Source: Halomonas borealis (GTDB taxonomy: Bacteria > Pseudomonadota > Gammaproteobacteria > Pseudomonadales > Halomonadaceae). From it: 64,000 nucleotides of DNA. Shown here one piece after another: positions 54,628 through 63,729 of the stretch (its first letter is position 1; every line of letters starts with the position of its first letter). A program made the translations under genes and the position numbers. The stretch spans positions 1-64,000 of the forward strand of contig NZ_SDMO01000009.1 in NCBI RefSeq assembly GCF_004798905.1, read 5' to 3'. Below the pieces are notes generated by a model. It was not told the DNA's origin and did not search any database. It saw nothing but the letters and a program-made list of their open reading frames with translations.

Positions 54628-56412
54628 ATGAATCAGGAGGAACTGCTCGCAAGGCTGAACGGCATCGAGTGGAACGACTTCGAGTGCAAGCGTGCACGTA
54701 ATGGCGTGCCGGAAGACGCCTACACTACCGTTTCCGCTTTCGCCAACTCTTCTGGGGGCTGGCTAGTGTTTGGCGTCAGTGAGTGTGATGGGCAACTTGA
54801 AATCACCGGTATTGAGTCGCCTGACAAGGTTCAGAACGACTTTCTCGCTGTACTGCGCGGTGGTAAAAAACTGAATCTGGTGATCGCAGTGGAGCCGCAC
54901 CGATACGAAGTTGAAGGCAAACATGTGTTTGCCTTCCATGTGCCGGAGGCGACTCGATACGATAAGCCGGTGTATCTGAAAGGAGATCCTCGACAGAGCT
55001 ATATCCGCCGTGGCGCCGGAGATGAGCGTTGCACCCAGAGCGAATTGGAGAGGTTCCTGCGAGATGCCGCTCAAGAGAGATACGATGGAGCAGCTCTGCC
55101 CGACATTCCGGTGGAGCGTTGCTTTGACCTGGACACGGTGCGCTGGTACCAGGCGCAATTTTCTATGCGCAATCAAGAACATGCGGAGATTTCTGACCCG
55201 ATTGAGTTCCTGCTGAACTGGAACTTCATTATCGAACAAGGCAATTCCATGCTGCCCACCCGGGCCGGGGTGCTGCTATTCGGTGAAGGGCGTTATGTAC
55301 GTCAGCTTCTTCCCCGACCGGTCCTGGACTATCAAAGGATTGATATGCCTTTCGACGAGTGGTCCGCCGAGCATCGCTGGCATGACCGCTATGTTTTCGA
55401 AGAGAACATTTTCAAAACCTGGCAGGGCCTGGTCGCCCGTTACATGCGGGTTGCCGAGCATCCTTTTTCCATCGACCCCGCTACCTTGAGGCGGAATGAT
55501 GACCCGCCGGATTACGTTGCCTTTCGTGAAGCGGCTATCAACCTTTTGATCCACCAGGATTACGGTGATCATGGGCGAAAGGCATCAATCAGGATGTTCA
55601 CCGACCGAACCATTTTCTGGAACCCGGGTGACGCCTTCGCTACTGAGGCAGAGCTGCTAGAGCCAACGGAGAAAGAAGTACGCAACCCGTCCATTGTCAA
55701 AGCCTTCCGGCGAATAGGCCTGTCTGATCAGGCCGGTACCGGTATCCGGGCAATTTTCCACAACTGGCATGAACTGGGCCGGGTGCCGCCGCTGCTCAAT
55801 AACGATAAGGGGCGCAAAGAGTTTGAGCTGGTGCTGATCAACAAGGCGTTGATCAACGATGCCATGGAGCGGTTCCGTCGAGACATTGGAGTCAGCTTGT
55901 CGCCAGAGCAGGCGGATGCGTTGGCTCTGGCCCTGGAGCCATCGAAAGAGGGCCGTATCAGCCTCACAGACATTCGTGGGCTGGGCATCAACACCACGCG
56001 TCAGGCCAAGCAGATTGCCGAGTTTCTGGTTCGTCAGCAGCTGCTTGGGCCGGTAGGGGACACGCTGTTCGAGCTGAAAGCCCCCTTCAAACATCGTTTT
56101 CTGGAGCGAGCGGAACCTTCCACCGGGGAAGTCACCGGGGAAGTCACCGGGGAAGTCACCGGGGAAGTGTCTGAGAAAGTGTCCGAGGAAGTGCAGAAGC
56201 TACTGTCGGTCATGACCGGAGAGATGAAACGGGCCGAGATTCAAGCAGCGTTGGGTCTGAAGCACGAGGACCACTTCCGGGACGCCTATCTCAGCCCGGC
56301 ATTGGCTTCCGACGTCATTGAAATGACCGTTCCGGACAAACCTCGCAGCAGCAAACAGCGCTACCGGCTGACCACCAGGGGGCGTGCCTTGCAAGGAAAA
56401 GAGCAATCATGA
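54628..56412 (+). CDS. AlbA_2 / HATPase-type DNA-binding ATPase inside the BREX operon
   Basis: This 594-residue protein has an N-terminal AlbA_2 (Schlafen-like) domain (about residues 12-130; DFECKRA, then ANSSGGWLVFGVSE and RRGAGDERCT). A GHKL ATPase domain lies around residues 300-380 (FREAAINLLIHQDY, FWNPGD, SDQAGTGIRAIF). A C-terminal winged-helix part is preceded by four TGEV repeats encoded by a 12-bp tandem repeat (56122-56169). Its stop overlaps the brxHII start. It is not part of the minimal type 3 set, yet sits inside the operon. It could be an accessory sensor or regulator. Confidence 0.85.
   Translation: MNQEELLARLNGIEWNDFECKRARNGVPEDAYTTVSAFANSSGGWLVFGVSECDGQLEITGIESPDKVQNDFLAVLRGGKKLNLVIAVEPHRYEVEGKHVFAFHVPEATRYDKPVYLKGDPRQSYIRRGAGDERCTQSELERFLRDAAQERYDGAALPDIPVERCFDLDTVRWYQAQFSMRNQEHAEISDPIEFLLNWNFIIEQGNSMLPTRAGVLLFGEGRYVRQLLPRPVLDYQRIDMPFDEWSAEHRWHDRYVFEENIFKTWQGLVARYMRVAEHPFSIDPATLRRNDDPPDYVAFREAAINLLIHQDYGDHGRKASIRMFTDRTIFWNPGDAFATEAELLEPTEKEVRNPSIVKAFRRIGLSDQAGTGIRAIFHNWHELGRVPPLLNNDKGRKEFELVLINKALINDAMERFRRDIGVSLSPEQADALALALEPSKEGRISLTDIRGLGINTTRQAKQIAEFLVRQQLLGPVGDTLFELKAPFKHRFLERAEPSTGEVTGEVTGEVTGEVSEKVSEEVQKLLSVMTGEMKRAEIQAALGLKHEDHFRDAYLSPALASDVIEMTVPDKPRSSKQRYRLTTRGRALQGKEQS
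56122..56169 (+). repeat. 12-bp coding tandem repeat (TGEV x4)
   Basis: Four copies of ACCGGGGAAGTC (last copy ends G) encode Thr-Gly-Glu-Val four times in the linker of the AlbA_2 protein. The unit is a multiple of three, so copy number changes keep the frame. Confidence 0.9.
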
Positions 56413-59234
56413 GCAAGGTGTTCAAGGTTGGGGACTGGTGTTGGTACTCTCAGCAGGCTACGCCTTGCCGGATTATCGAACGCCAGGAGGTGTGGGGAGC
56501 AACTACCTACCGCATCTGGCTAGCGGCCAAGGATGCGGTTGTCCGCGCCCGCGAGCCGGACCTGGCAGAGCTTCTTGATATTCAGCCAACGGTTGAACAG
56601 ATCCTGCACTCGGTGGCCGCCGCCAAGCTGCTTGATGCCCTGGAAGACAACCTACTTCTGGCTCCGGTTCAGTCCAGCGTGGTGCCGTTGCCTCACCAGC
56701 TCTATGCCCTGAATCGTGCCATGGGCAGGGACCGCATACGCTACCTGCTGGCCGATGAGGTGGGCTTAGGTAAAACCATCGAAGCGGGCCTAATACTCAG
56801 GGAGCTGAAGCTCCGGGGAATGGTGAAGCGAGTTCTGGTGGTAGCCCCCAAGGGCCTGGTGCGCCAGTGGCAAGCTGAGATGCGGCTGCACTTTGGCGAA
56901 CAGCTTCGGTTCATCGAGGCATCGGATCTGGCCGCTTTCCGAGCCTGGCGTGATGACACTACCCAGGGTGAGGACAATATCTGGCGCATGCACGACCAGG
57001 TGATCTGCTCACTGGATTCGGTCAAACCGGTCGAGAGTCGCCGGGGCTGGAGCCTGGAGCAGCTTGCCAACTACAACCGTGAGCGATTTGAAGACCTCGT
57101 GTCCGCTGGCTGGGATCTGGTGATTATCGACGAATCCCACCGCATGGGGGGCAGCACCGAGCAAGTGGCCCGCTACAAGCTGGGTGCCGCCCTGGCCGAG
57201 GCTGCTCCTTATTTGCTGTTGCTGTCAGCTACACCCCACCAGGGCAAGAGCGATCAGTTCTTGCGGCTGATGCAGTTGCTGGATCGCGACACCTTCCCCG
57301 ATGAGTCCAGTATCAATCAGGACCGAGTACAGCCTTTCGTGATTCGTACTGAGAAGCGTTCTTCCATTGATGCGGAAGGGCAGCCACTGTTCAAGCCCCG
57401 CTCTACTCGGCTGCATGCTGTTGCCTGGCAAGCAAAACATGCGGCCCAGCAGCAGCTGTACGAGGCCGTTACTGATTATGTGCGCCATGGCTACAACCAG
57501 GCGATGGCCGCCAAGCAGCGTCATATCGGCTTTCTGATGATCCTGATGCAGCGCTTGGTGACATCCAGTACTGCTGCCATTCGCGCAACGCTGGAGAAAC
57601 GCCAGGCCCTGCTTGATACACCTGAGCTGCAGGCGGGGTTATTTGATCTCGCTGATGCCGATGAATGGGCCGAGCTGGACAGCCAGTCCCAGCTGGATGC
57701 GGCCCTGCAGTCCAGTAGCTGGGCACAGGAGAAATCAGAAGTCGATACGCTGCTGGCACTGGCCCGGGAAACTGAGCAACAAGGCAGCGATGCCAAAGCC
57801 GAGGCTTTGCTGGAGCTGATATACAAGCAGCAGCAGGAAGAGAATGACCCTGAGCTGAAGGTGTTGGTGTTTACGGAATTCGTGCCAACCCAGGCCATGC
57901 TGGCCGAATTTCTGGAAAGCCGTGGGTTCTCCGTAGCTCTGCTAAATGGCGGGATGGACCTGGAGGCGCGAACCAGAGCCCAGAAAGCGTTTTCTCAGGA
58001 TGTGCGCATACTGGTTTCCACGGATGCCGGTGGCGAGGGGCTTAACCTGCAGTTCTGCCACGTCATCGTCAATTTCGATATGCCCTGGAACCCAATGCGG
58101 CTGGAGCAGCGGATTGGGCGTGTGGACCGCATCGGCCAGCCTCACGTGGTTCGTGCCGTCAATTTTGTACTGGCAGACACGGTGGAATATCGCGTACGGG
58201 AGGTGCTCGAAGAGAAGCTGGCCGTGATTGCGGAAGAGTTCGGTGTCGATAAGGCGGCGGATGTGATGGATTCCGTAGAGGTTGAGCCCTTGTTCGATGA
58301 GCTCTTCGTGCATGGCTTGCAAGATCCGTCCTCCATTGATCAGGAATGCGAGGAAGTGATCGATCAGGTCCGGGATAAGGTGACCGCGTACCGGAAAGAC
58401 AATGACCTTTTGACGGAAGACCATACGCTCGAAGCCGACGATGCTCGCAAGTGGCGCGATCACCCGGCACAGTTCTGGCTAGAGCGGGCCATCACCACCG
58501 GGTTGGCTGGTCGTGGCGGCACTGCCGTCAAACATGATGATGCCTGGCAGGTGATCTGGATGGATGGCAGTGAATCTCACCGCGTGTGCTTTGATGCGCG
58601 TACTGCTGAACAGAACCCTGAGCTGGAGTGGATCACACTGGAAGACCCCAGAGCCCGTGCTGTGATCATGGATCTGCCACGCTTCGTAGTCGGTCAGCCA
58701 GTGCCGGTGGTGGCGGTAAGTGGATTACCAGACACCGTCCAGGGTGTCTGGTCGCTCTGGGAGATCAGCCTGAGCGCAGGCAGCTCCTCCAGTCAATTCA
58801 ATCGAAAGCGGTTTTTGCCGGTGTTTGTGATGGATAATGGCCGGTCATTTGTACCGACGGCAAAGCGTATCTGGGATTTACTGCTCACTGAGCATGTTAA
58901 AATACAACAAGCCACCGGGCTAGAGCACGCCATCGAGTGGTATGAATCATCCTCTAAAGCCGCCCATGCTCAAGGGGAACAGTTGTTCAACGAGCTGTTG
59001 GATGAACATCGCTCTTGGCTATCAGAGGAGTGTGATCGCGCGACTTACTCCTTTGAATCACGTCAGCAGGCGATTGGCCGTATTGGTCTGTCTGCGGTCA
59101 GGGAACATCGGCGAAAGCGACTTCAAGCAGAGCACGAGGTTCGAATGGCAAATTTGCGGGATGCCGAAACCTGCCTTCCGGATATGCATGCAGTTCTGGT
59201 GTTACGGATCGGTCAATCTGGGAGGTCAGCTTGA
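56409..59234 (+). CDS. brxHII: BREX type 3 helicase BrxHII (SNF2/DEAH type)
   Basis: This 941-residue helicase has Walker A DEVGLGKT (residues 116-123), the DESH box (241-244), STDAGGEGLNLQ and RIGRVDRIGQ near residue 568, the motif VI pattern. It matches BrxHII, the Snf2-like helicase of type 3 BREX. It likely acts on phage or replicating DNA. It overlaps the AlbA_2 gene (ATGA) and its stop overlaps the pglZ start. Confidence 0.92.
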   Translation: MSKVFKVGDWCWYSQQATPCRIIERQEVWGATTYRIWLAAKDAVVRAREPDLAELLDIQPTVEQILHSVAAAKLLDALEDNLLLAPVQSSVVPLPHQLYALNRAMGRDRIRYLLADEVGLGKTIEAGLILRELKLRGMVKRVLVVAPKGLVRQWQAEMRLHFGEQLRFIEASDLAAFRAWRDDTTQGEDNIWRMHDQVICSLDSVKPVESRRGWSLEQLANYNRERFEDLVSAGWDLVIIDESHRMGGSTEQVARYKLGAALAEAAPYLLLLSATPHQGKSDQFLRLMQLLDRDTFPDESSINQDRVQPFVIRTEKRSSIDAEGQPLFKPRSTRLHAVAWQAKHAAQQQLYEAVTDYVRHGYNQAMAAKQRHIGFLMILMQRLVTSSTAAIRATLEKRQALLDTPELQAGLFDLADADEWAELDSQSQLDAALQSSSWAQEKSEVDTLLALARETEQQGSDAKAEALLELIYKQQQEENDPELKVLVFTEFVPTQAMLAEFLESRGFSVALLNGGMDLEARTRAQKAFSQDVRILVSTDAGGEGLNLQFCHVIVNFDMPWNPMRLEQRIGRVDRIGQPHVVRAVNFVLADTVEYRVREVLEEKLAVIAEEFGVDKAADVMDSVEVEPLFDELFVHGLQDPSSIDQECEEVIDQVRDKVTAYRKDNDLLTEDHTLEADDARKWRDHPAQFWLERAITTGLAGRGGTAVKHDDAWQVIWMDGSESHRVCFDARTAEQNPELEWITLEDPRARAVIMDLPRFVVGQPVPVVAVSGLPDTVQGVWSLWEISLSAGSSSSQFNRKRFLPVFVMDNGRSFVPTAKRIWDLLLTEHVKIQQATGLEHAIEWYESSSKAAHAQGEQLFNELLDEHRSWLSEECDRATYSFESRQQAIGRIGLSAVREHRRKRLQAEHEVRMANLRDAETCLPDMHAVLVLRIGQSGRSA

Positions 59235-61228
59235 TGAGCCTTTGGGCCAAACGAATTCTAGAGGAGTTTCCATCCGACCTGGCTCGGCTGTGGATAGCAG
59301 CAGACCCTGATGATGTATTGCTAGACGAGCAGGTGCTTGTCGAGCTGAGGGATCGTGGATTTGAGGTACTGCCATTCAAGGACAGTGTGGCCTTTCGTGC
59401 TGAATATGAGGAACGTTATCGTATTCCCTGGGAACAGGGTGAGCCAGGCCCGGCAAGAGCAGTTATCCTCCACCTACGAGGCACTGACCTTAGTGAGCTG
59501 CCATGGGACTATCTGCGCTCATCACGGCAAGTCCATTTGGGACTTCATGAGTTATTTTCCAAGCTGAGTTATTCCGTTGTCAGGCAGGTTGGTGGCGAGC
59601 TGCTGCCAGCCCTATTTGAGTCACAAGCCAAGCATGTCACTCAGGATCTGGGAGAGGCGGCCACCAAGGATTTTGTTCTGACACACATTTTCCGCTTCAG
59701 CCCTCACCTGATCACGCGGGAAGAGGATCTCTGGCGGGAGATGCTGCGATTACACTTTCGGGACATGGCCGTACCCAGAGTTCTGGCAGAGTACGTAGCT
59801 CAGGTTATTACGGAGAACAAGCCCTTCGATAACATCCCTGTTGCTGACTTGCTGGTACATAAAGATTTGGCTCTGAGAACGGTTCAGGATGCCTGGTACC
59901 GATACCTGCATAGGCTGGGCCTTAGTGGTGGTCGCACCGGCGAAGGGGCTCCCAAGACCTACGTTCCAGAGTTATCGATACCGTTTGATCATCATGATAT
60001 TAGGGTTATCGTTGATTCCATGTTCTTGGATGGCACATTGCACCCACTGGAAGTGCAGGATGTTCCGTCTGATCTGCCAGAATGGATAAAAGCTGGCATT
60101 ATCCGAGATCCTAGAGCAAAAGCGAAGCTGGTGTTGGATGGTATCGAAAGCCTTTCCAAAGAAATACCCGACACTGACTCTGGTTATCGAGACTGGATGC
60201 ATTTTGCCAAACGGTTCGGCGAGATCCTGTCGAGGTTTCATGGATTGGATGTGCCCCGGGCGGAATGTATCAGGGCGGAGATGCAGAATTTTGTTCGGCA
60301 AATAGATGAGAAACTAGAGCATTGGGTTTTCAGACACTATGCTGACTTGTCCTCCTTGCCTATCGTCAAGGGGCCAGTGATGCTTCATCACATACCCCGT
60401 TATTTGGCCATGAATCATTCGCCCAGCAATGAAAAGGTAGCTCTGGTTGTCTTTGACGGTTTGGCTTTTGACCAGTGGGTTCATATTCGGGAAAGTCTTG
60501 TTAAGGCATGTGACAAGCTGATTTTCAATGAGTTTGCTTGCTTTGCATGGTTGCCGACGCTGACTTCGGTATCCCGTCAGGCTCTGTTTTCAGGGCTTCG
60601 ACCAAGAGAATTCCCGGATAGTATCGAATCGACTTCACGCGAACCCGCTTATTGGTCTCGGTTCTGGCAAGACCAAGGTGTGCGCCCCAATGGGGTTATG
60701 TTCCGTAAATCCATCAAGCGTAACGACGACCTGCCGGAACTGGAAGATGCTTTGTCCAACCCGGCTATCAGGGTGGCAGGACTGGTTGTGGACACCGTTG
60801 ATGAGATTATACACGGTGCTGTGCTGGGTAAGCAGGGCGTAGCAACTCAGATCGCTAACTGGTGTGAGACTGGATTTATTACAAAGTTGTTAATTTTCTT
60901 GTTGGATCACGGGTACCAAGTATACTTGACTGCAGACCATGGTAACGCGGAAGCCTCTGGTATTGGCCGTATCAATCAGGGCGTTACATCTGATCTTCGT
61001 GGAGAGCGTGTACGCACCTATCGCAGCGAGACCACGATTGCCGAGACAGCAGCTGCTTATCCGGAGACTCTCCGCGTTGATGTACCTGGCTTGCCCGCTG
61101 ATTTCATGCCGCTATTTGCTCGGGGAAGAGGAGCCTTTGTACCGAAAGGGAATCAGGTTGTTGTTCATGGGGGTATGTCACTGGAAGAGCTTGTCGTCCC
61201 ATTTGTGAGAGTGAGTTACGTAAATTGA
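59234..61228 (+). CDS. pglZ: BREX type 3 phosphatase-domain protein PglZ
   Basis: This 664-residue protein has an alkaline phosphatase-like PglZ domain in its C-terminal half: ALVVFDGLAFDQW with Asp408, a second metal site LTADHGNAEASG (Asp568, His569), and PKGNQVVVHGGMSLEELVVP near the end. PglZ is the universal BREX subunit. ATG 59234 follows GGAGG at 59221-59225 and overlaps the brxHII stop (TGATG); TTG 59231 is an alternative. The brxA start overlaps its stop. Confidence 0.92.
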   Translation: MSLWAKRILEEFPSDLARLWIAADPDDVLLDEQVLVELRDRGFEVLPFKDSVAFRAEYEERYRIPWEQGEPGPARAVILHLRGTDLSELPWDYLRSSRQVHLGLHELFSKLSYSVVRQVGGELLPALFESQAKHVTQDLGEAATKDFVLTHIFRFSPHLITREEDLWREMLRLHFRDMAVPRVLAEYVAQVITENKPFDNIPVADLLVHKDLALRTVQDAWYRYLHRLGLSGGRTGEGAPKTYVPELSIPFDHHDIRVIVDSMFLDGTLHPLEVQDVPSDLPEWIKAGIIRDPRAKAKLVLDGIESLSKEIPDTDSGYRDWMHFAKRFGEILSRFHGLDVPRAECIRAEMQNFVRQIDEKLEHWVFRHYADLSSLPIVKGPVMLHHIPRYLAMNHSPSNEKVALVVFDGLAFDQWVHIRESLVKACDKLIFNEFACFAWLPTLTSVSRQALFSGLRPREFPDSIESTSREPAYWSRFWQDQGVRPNGVMFRKSIKRNDDLPELEDALSNPAIRVAGLVVDTVDEIIHGAVLGKQGVATQIANWCETGFITKLLIFLLDHGYQVYLTADHGNAEASGIGRINQGVTSDLRGERVRTYRSETTIAETAAAYPETLRVDVPGLPADFMPLFARGRGAFVPKGNQVVVHGGMSLEELVVPFVRVSYVN

Positions 61229-61959
61229 CTCGACAGAAAATTTCTTCACCCAAGATTGGTTTTGATCGTTACATTGCTCTTGACTGGGCCGCTGCAGCCC
61301 TGCGTGCCCGCGCTGAATCCGGAACCGTTGATGACCTAAACGAGTTGCTTGATGCGGCAGGACTGGGCGTGGAAGCTCGGAAAAAAACTAGAACTGTCTT
61401 GAACCGGCTTTGGCTACAGCCCCGCCCGGAGCTGGCTGATTTCGCCCAGCGAGGCGTGGATATATACAAATCTGATCCGAGTGTGCCCATTGCAGCACTA
61501 ACCTGGGGCATGGCGATTGCCACCTATCCGTTTTTTGGCAAGGTGGCCGAACTGATAGGCCGACTGTCATCTCTACAGGGGGACTGTGCCTCTGCGGAAG
61601 TTCACCGGCGCATGAGTGAAATCTACGGTGAACGAGAGGGGACTCTTCGCATGACGAATATGGTACTCCAATCACAAGCTAATTGGGGGGCCATTGAGCG
61701 CGTGGAAAAAGGTAAACGTCTGATCAGGATGGCACCAATCAGAATAAGTAGCGAGGAATCTGTTACTTGGCTGGTAGAAGCGGTATTGCGCTATGTAAAT
61801 AAGGCATTCCCAGTATCGGTGCTGTCTTCCCAGGCTGTTATATTCCCTTTCATGCTAGACCAGCCGCTCGGGTATTTGGTTTCAAAGAGTCCAAACTTAG
61901 TTGTATATTCTCAGGGGGTAAATAGTCAGTTCGTATCTTTGCCAAGTTTTGTGAGTTAA
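61225..61959 (+). CDS. brxA: BREX type 3 protein BrxA (DUF1819, NusB-like)
   Basis: This 244-residue protein starts from TTG 61225, overlapping the pglZ stop (TTGA). The N-terminal region (MTRQKISSPKIGFDRYIALDWAAAAL) and helical NusB-like core (LTWGMAIATYPFFGKVAELIGRL) fit BrxA (DUF1819), a small DNA- or RNA-binding-type BREX protein. It is the last gene of the type 3 operon. The weak TTG start would set low expression relative to pglZ. Confidence 0.8.
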   Translation: MTRQKISSPKIGFDRYIALDWAAAALRARAESGTVDDLNELLDAAGLGVEARKKTRTVLNRLWLQPRPELADFAQRGVDIYKSDPSVPIAALTWGMAIATYPFFGKVAELIGRLSSLQGDCASAEVHRRMSEIYGEREGTLRMTNMVLQSQANWGAIERVEKGKRLIRMAPIRISSEESVTWLVEAVLRYVNKAFPVSVLSSQAVIFPFMLDQPLGYLVSKSPNLVVYSQGVNSQFVSLPSFVS

Positions 61960-62300
61960 GCCTAAGTGTCATATAAAGTATCAATTGATTATAGTTGGAT
62001 CCAGAGAATCAATGGTTTAGCCGTGGCGGGCTGCGTATCCCGGCGAGCGCCGCGGTACTATTCAGCGCTGGGTAGTTAGGTACATGAATTGCGTGGCCTT
62101 CACACCGAGGGTAAATAGCCGAAGGTAGAAGTCGATATCTTTGGCTGCATGGTGCCGGGCGGAGGCCGGAGTAGATTCAGTTCATCCAAGAATGAACAGT
62201 AGAGGAGTTCGGACACTGGGTAAGTCGCTGGACATCGGAATGCGTGTGGTTATCCGCGGCTGACCGGCCAGTCGGTCCTGGCCGGCGCATCGGGCGCAGG
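61960..62300. other. 341-base gap after brxA, no gene seen
   Basis: No supported gene, RNA or clear terminator was found. Confidence 0.5.
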
Positions 62301-62747
62301 TCAATCGACCCGTTCGTTGTTTTTCAGTATGGTATCTAGGGCGGCTTCCTCATTGTCCTCATCGTCTTCGTAGCCAAAGATGTCGCTAAGTGAGTCCCAT
62401 TCCTCCTGCTCGTCGTAGTTGTCGTTGTTGCCGTAGTCATCCTCGGCTAGCACTCCGTCTTCGCCGCTGTCGTCGTCCTCACTCATGCGGTATAGGGCGG
62501 TGTGGACGACAGCATCGGCCATGCTTTCGCCATGACGTCTCTCGACAGATATGTCGAGCATGCCCTGGGCGGCAGCCGTGTTGAGTCGATCCCATACATC
62601 CACATCGTCCGGCTCTGCAGGAACGCCATGCCGCTGAAAACTTCGACTTGTGAGGCGGCAGGCCACGTCGCGGTCGTACTCATCTTCCAATTCGTGGAAG
62701 GCGCTGTACTGGTGGAGAATGTTTGATGTTCCGTAGGTATCGGGCAT
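62301..62747 (-). CDS. Highly acidic island protein, unknown function
   Basis: This 148-residue protein has no recognised domain. Its C-terminal half (about 88-148) is strongly acidic (SEDDDSGEDGVLAEDDYGNNDNYDE and EDDEDNEEAALD). The N-terminal half looks helical (HELEDEYDRDVACRL). Acidic small proteins near defence systems can mimic DNA, but the family is unknown. It lies convergent with brxA. Confidence 0.6.
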   Translation of the reverse strand: MPDTYGTSNILHQYSAFHELEDEYDRDVACRLTSRSFQRHGVPAEPDDVDVWDRLNTAAAQGMLDISVERRHGESMADAVVHTALYRMSEDDDSGEDGVLAEDDYGNNDNYDEQEEWDSLSDIFGYEDDEDNEEAALDTILKNNERVD

Positions 62748-63222
62748 TGGGCACCTCGGGTCGTAGCAAGGCCGCTTGTGGCGGCGTGGGGCGGCAGATG
62801 GAAGTGCCCCTGGGCACTGCCATCACTCGACTATGAGAGCTGGTTCCGTGCTTTCAAGTTAGCATGGCAAACAGGCACGCTGGATTCCTAGGCTCTCCAC
62901 CAATGACTTGAACTCATACGTCAGCAGAAGTCGTTGATGCGGTATCAAGTAGTTGAAGAACCAACTGGCCCGCTCAAGGCTCGCTCAGATTTCTGTCGAT
63001 CAGCCCCGCCTGTATGAGTAGTATCTCCCAGCCTTCGAGGCTGAGAAGGAAGCTCCTCTCCCTGTCCCACAGAAAGCTCGCCTTTTGCCAGTCATGTCAC
63101 TGCCAAGCCAAAGCTGAGATCGGGAATTGCCAAGTTGTCAAAGCCGATGGACAAAAAATAGTAATTCGAGGCCCCAGTGCCGCCCTGAGTGGGCAGCACT
63201 GGCGTTATGTCGTGTATCGCTT
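62748..63222. other. 475-base gap, no supported gene
   Basis: No coding sequence is convincing. A short hairpin CAGCC-TTCGA-GGCTG lies at 63029-63043. The stretch separates the acidic gene from the radC-like gene. Confidence 0.45.
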
Positions 63223-63720
63223 TCACAGGTATCCCAGCTCCGCAAAGGATCGGCATCCCTCGCTCCCGACCACGATGTGATCGATGATCCGGATCTCCAC
63301 CAGTCCGAGCGCCTCCTTCAGCCGCTGAGTGATACGCCGGTCAGCATCGCTAGGCGCCGGATCTCCAGGAGGATGGTTGTGCACCAGGATCACTGCTGCG
63401 GCGTTGCAGGCCAGCGCCTGCTTGACCACCTCGCGGGGATACACGCTGGCCGAGTCGATGGTGCCGCGGAACAACTCCTCGAAGCTGATCACGCGGTGCT
63501 GACTGTCAAGGAAGACAGCACAGAACACCTCGTGCTCGACTTCCTGCAGCAGTATCTGCAGGTACTCGAACGCCAGCGCTGGCTGGGTGATCTTGCGCCC
63601 TCTGGACAGACGGCGACGGGCAAAGGACTTGGCGATAATCAAGAGCTCCGCTTCGGTCACTGTGTCGGTGATGCGGTAGGTGCCGGCGGTCTCGCCGGCT
63701 CTCAGCTTGCGGTGGTTCAT
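63223..63720 (-). CDS. RadC-family JAB-domain protein
   Basis: This 165-residue protein carries the RadC/JAB metalloprotease-like motif LVHNHPPGDPAPSDAD with His114, His116 and Asp127, and Glu64 in EHEVFCAVFLD. Short forms like this are common on phage-like and defence islands. Function is unknown; a role in DNA metabolism is only inferred. It lies 9 bases downstream of the YqaJ-type gene. Confidence 0.88.
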   Translation of the reverse strand: MNHRKLRAGETAGTYRITDTVTEAELLIIAKSFARRRLSRGRKITQPALAFEYLQILLQEVEHEVFCAVFLDSQHRVISFEELFRGTIDSASVYPREVVKQALACNAAAVILVHNHPPGDPAPSDADRRITQRLKEALGLVEIRIIDHIVVGSEGCRSFAELGYL

Positions 63721-63729
63721 ACTCTCTCC

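Noticed and set aside
63029..63043. Small hairpin as a terminator
   Set aside because: A 5-bp stem with no T tract is too weak to call.
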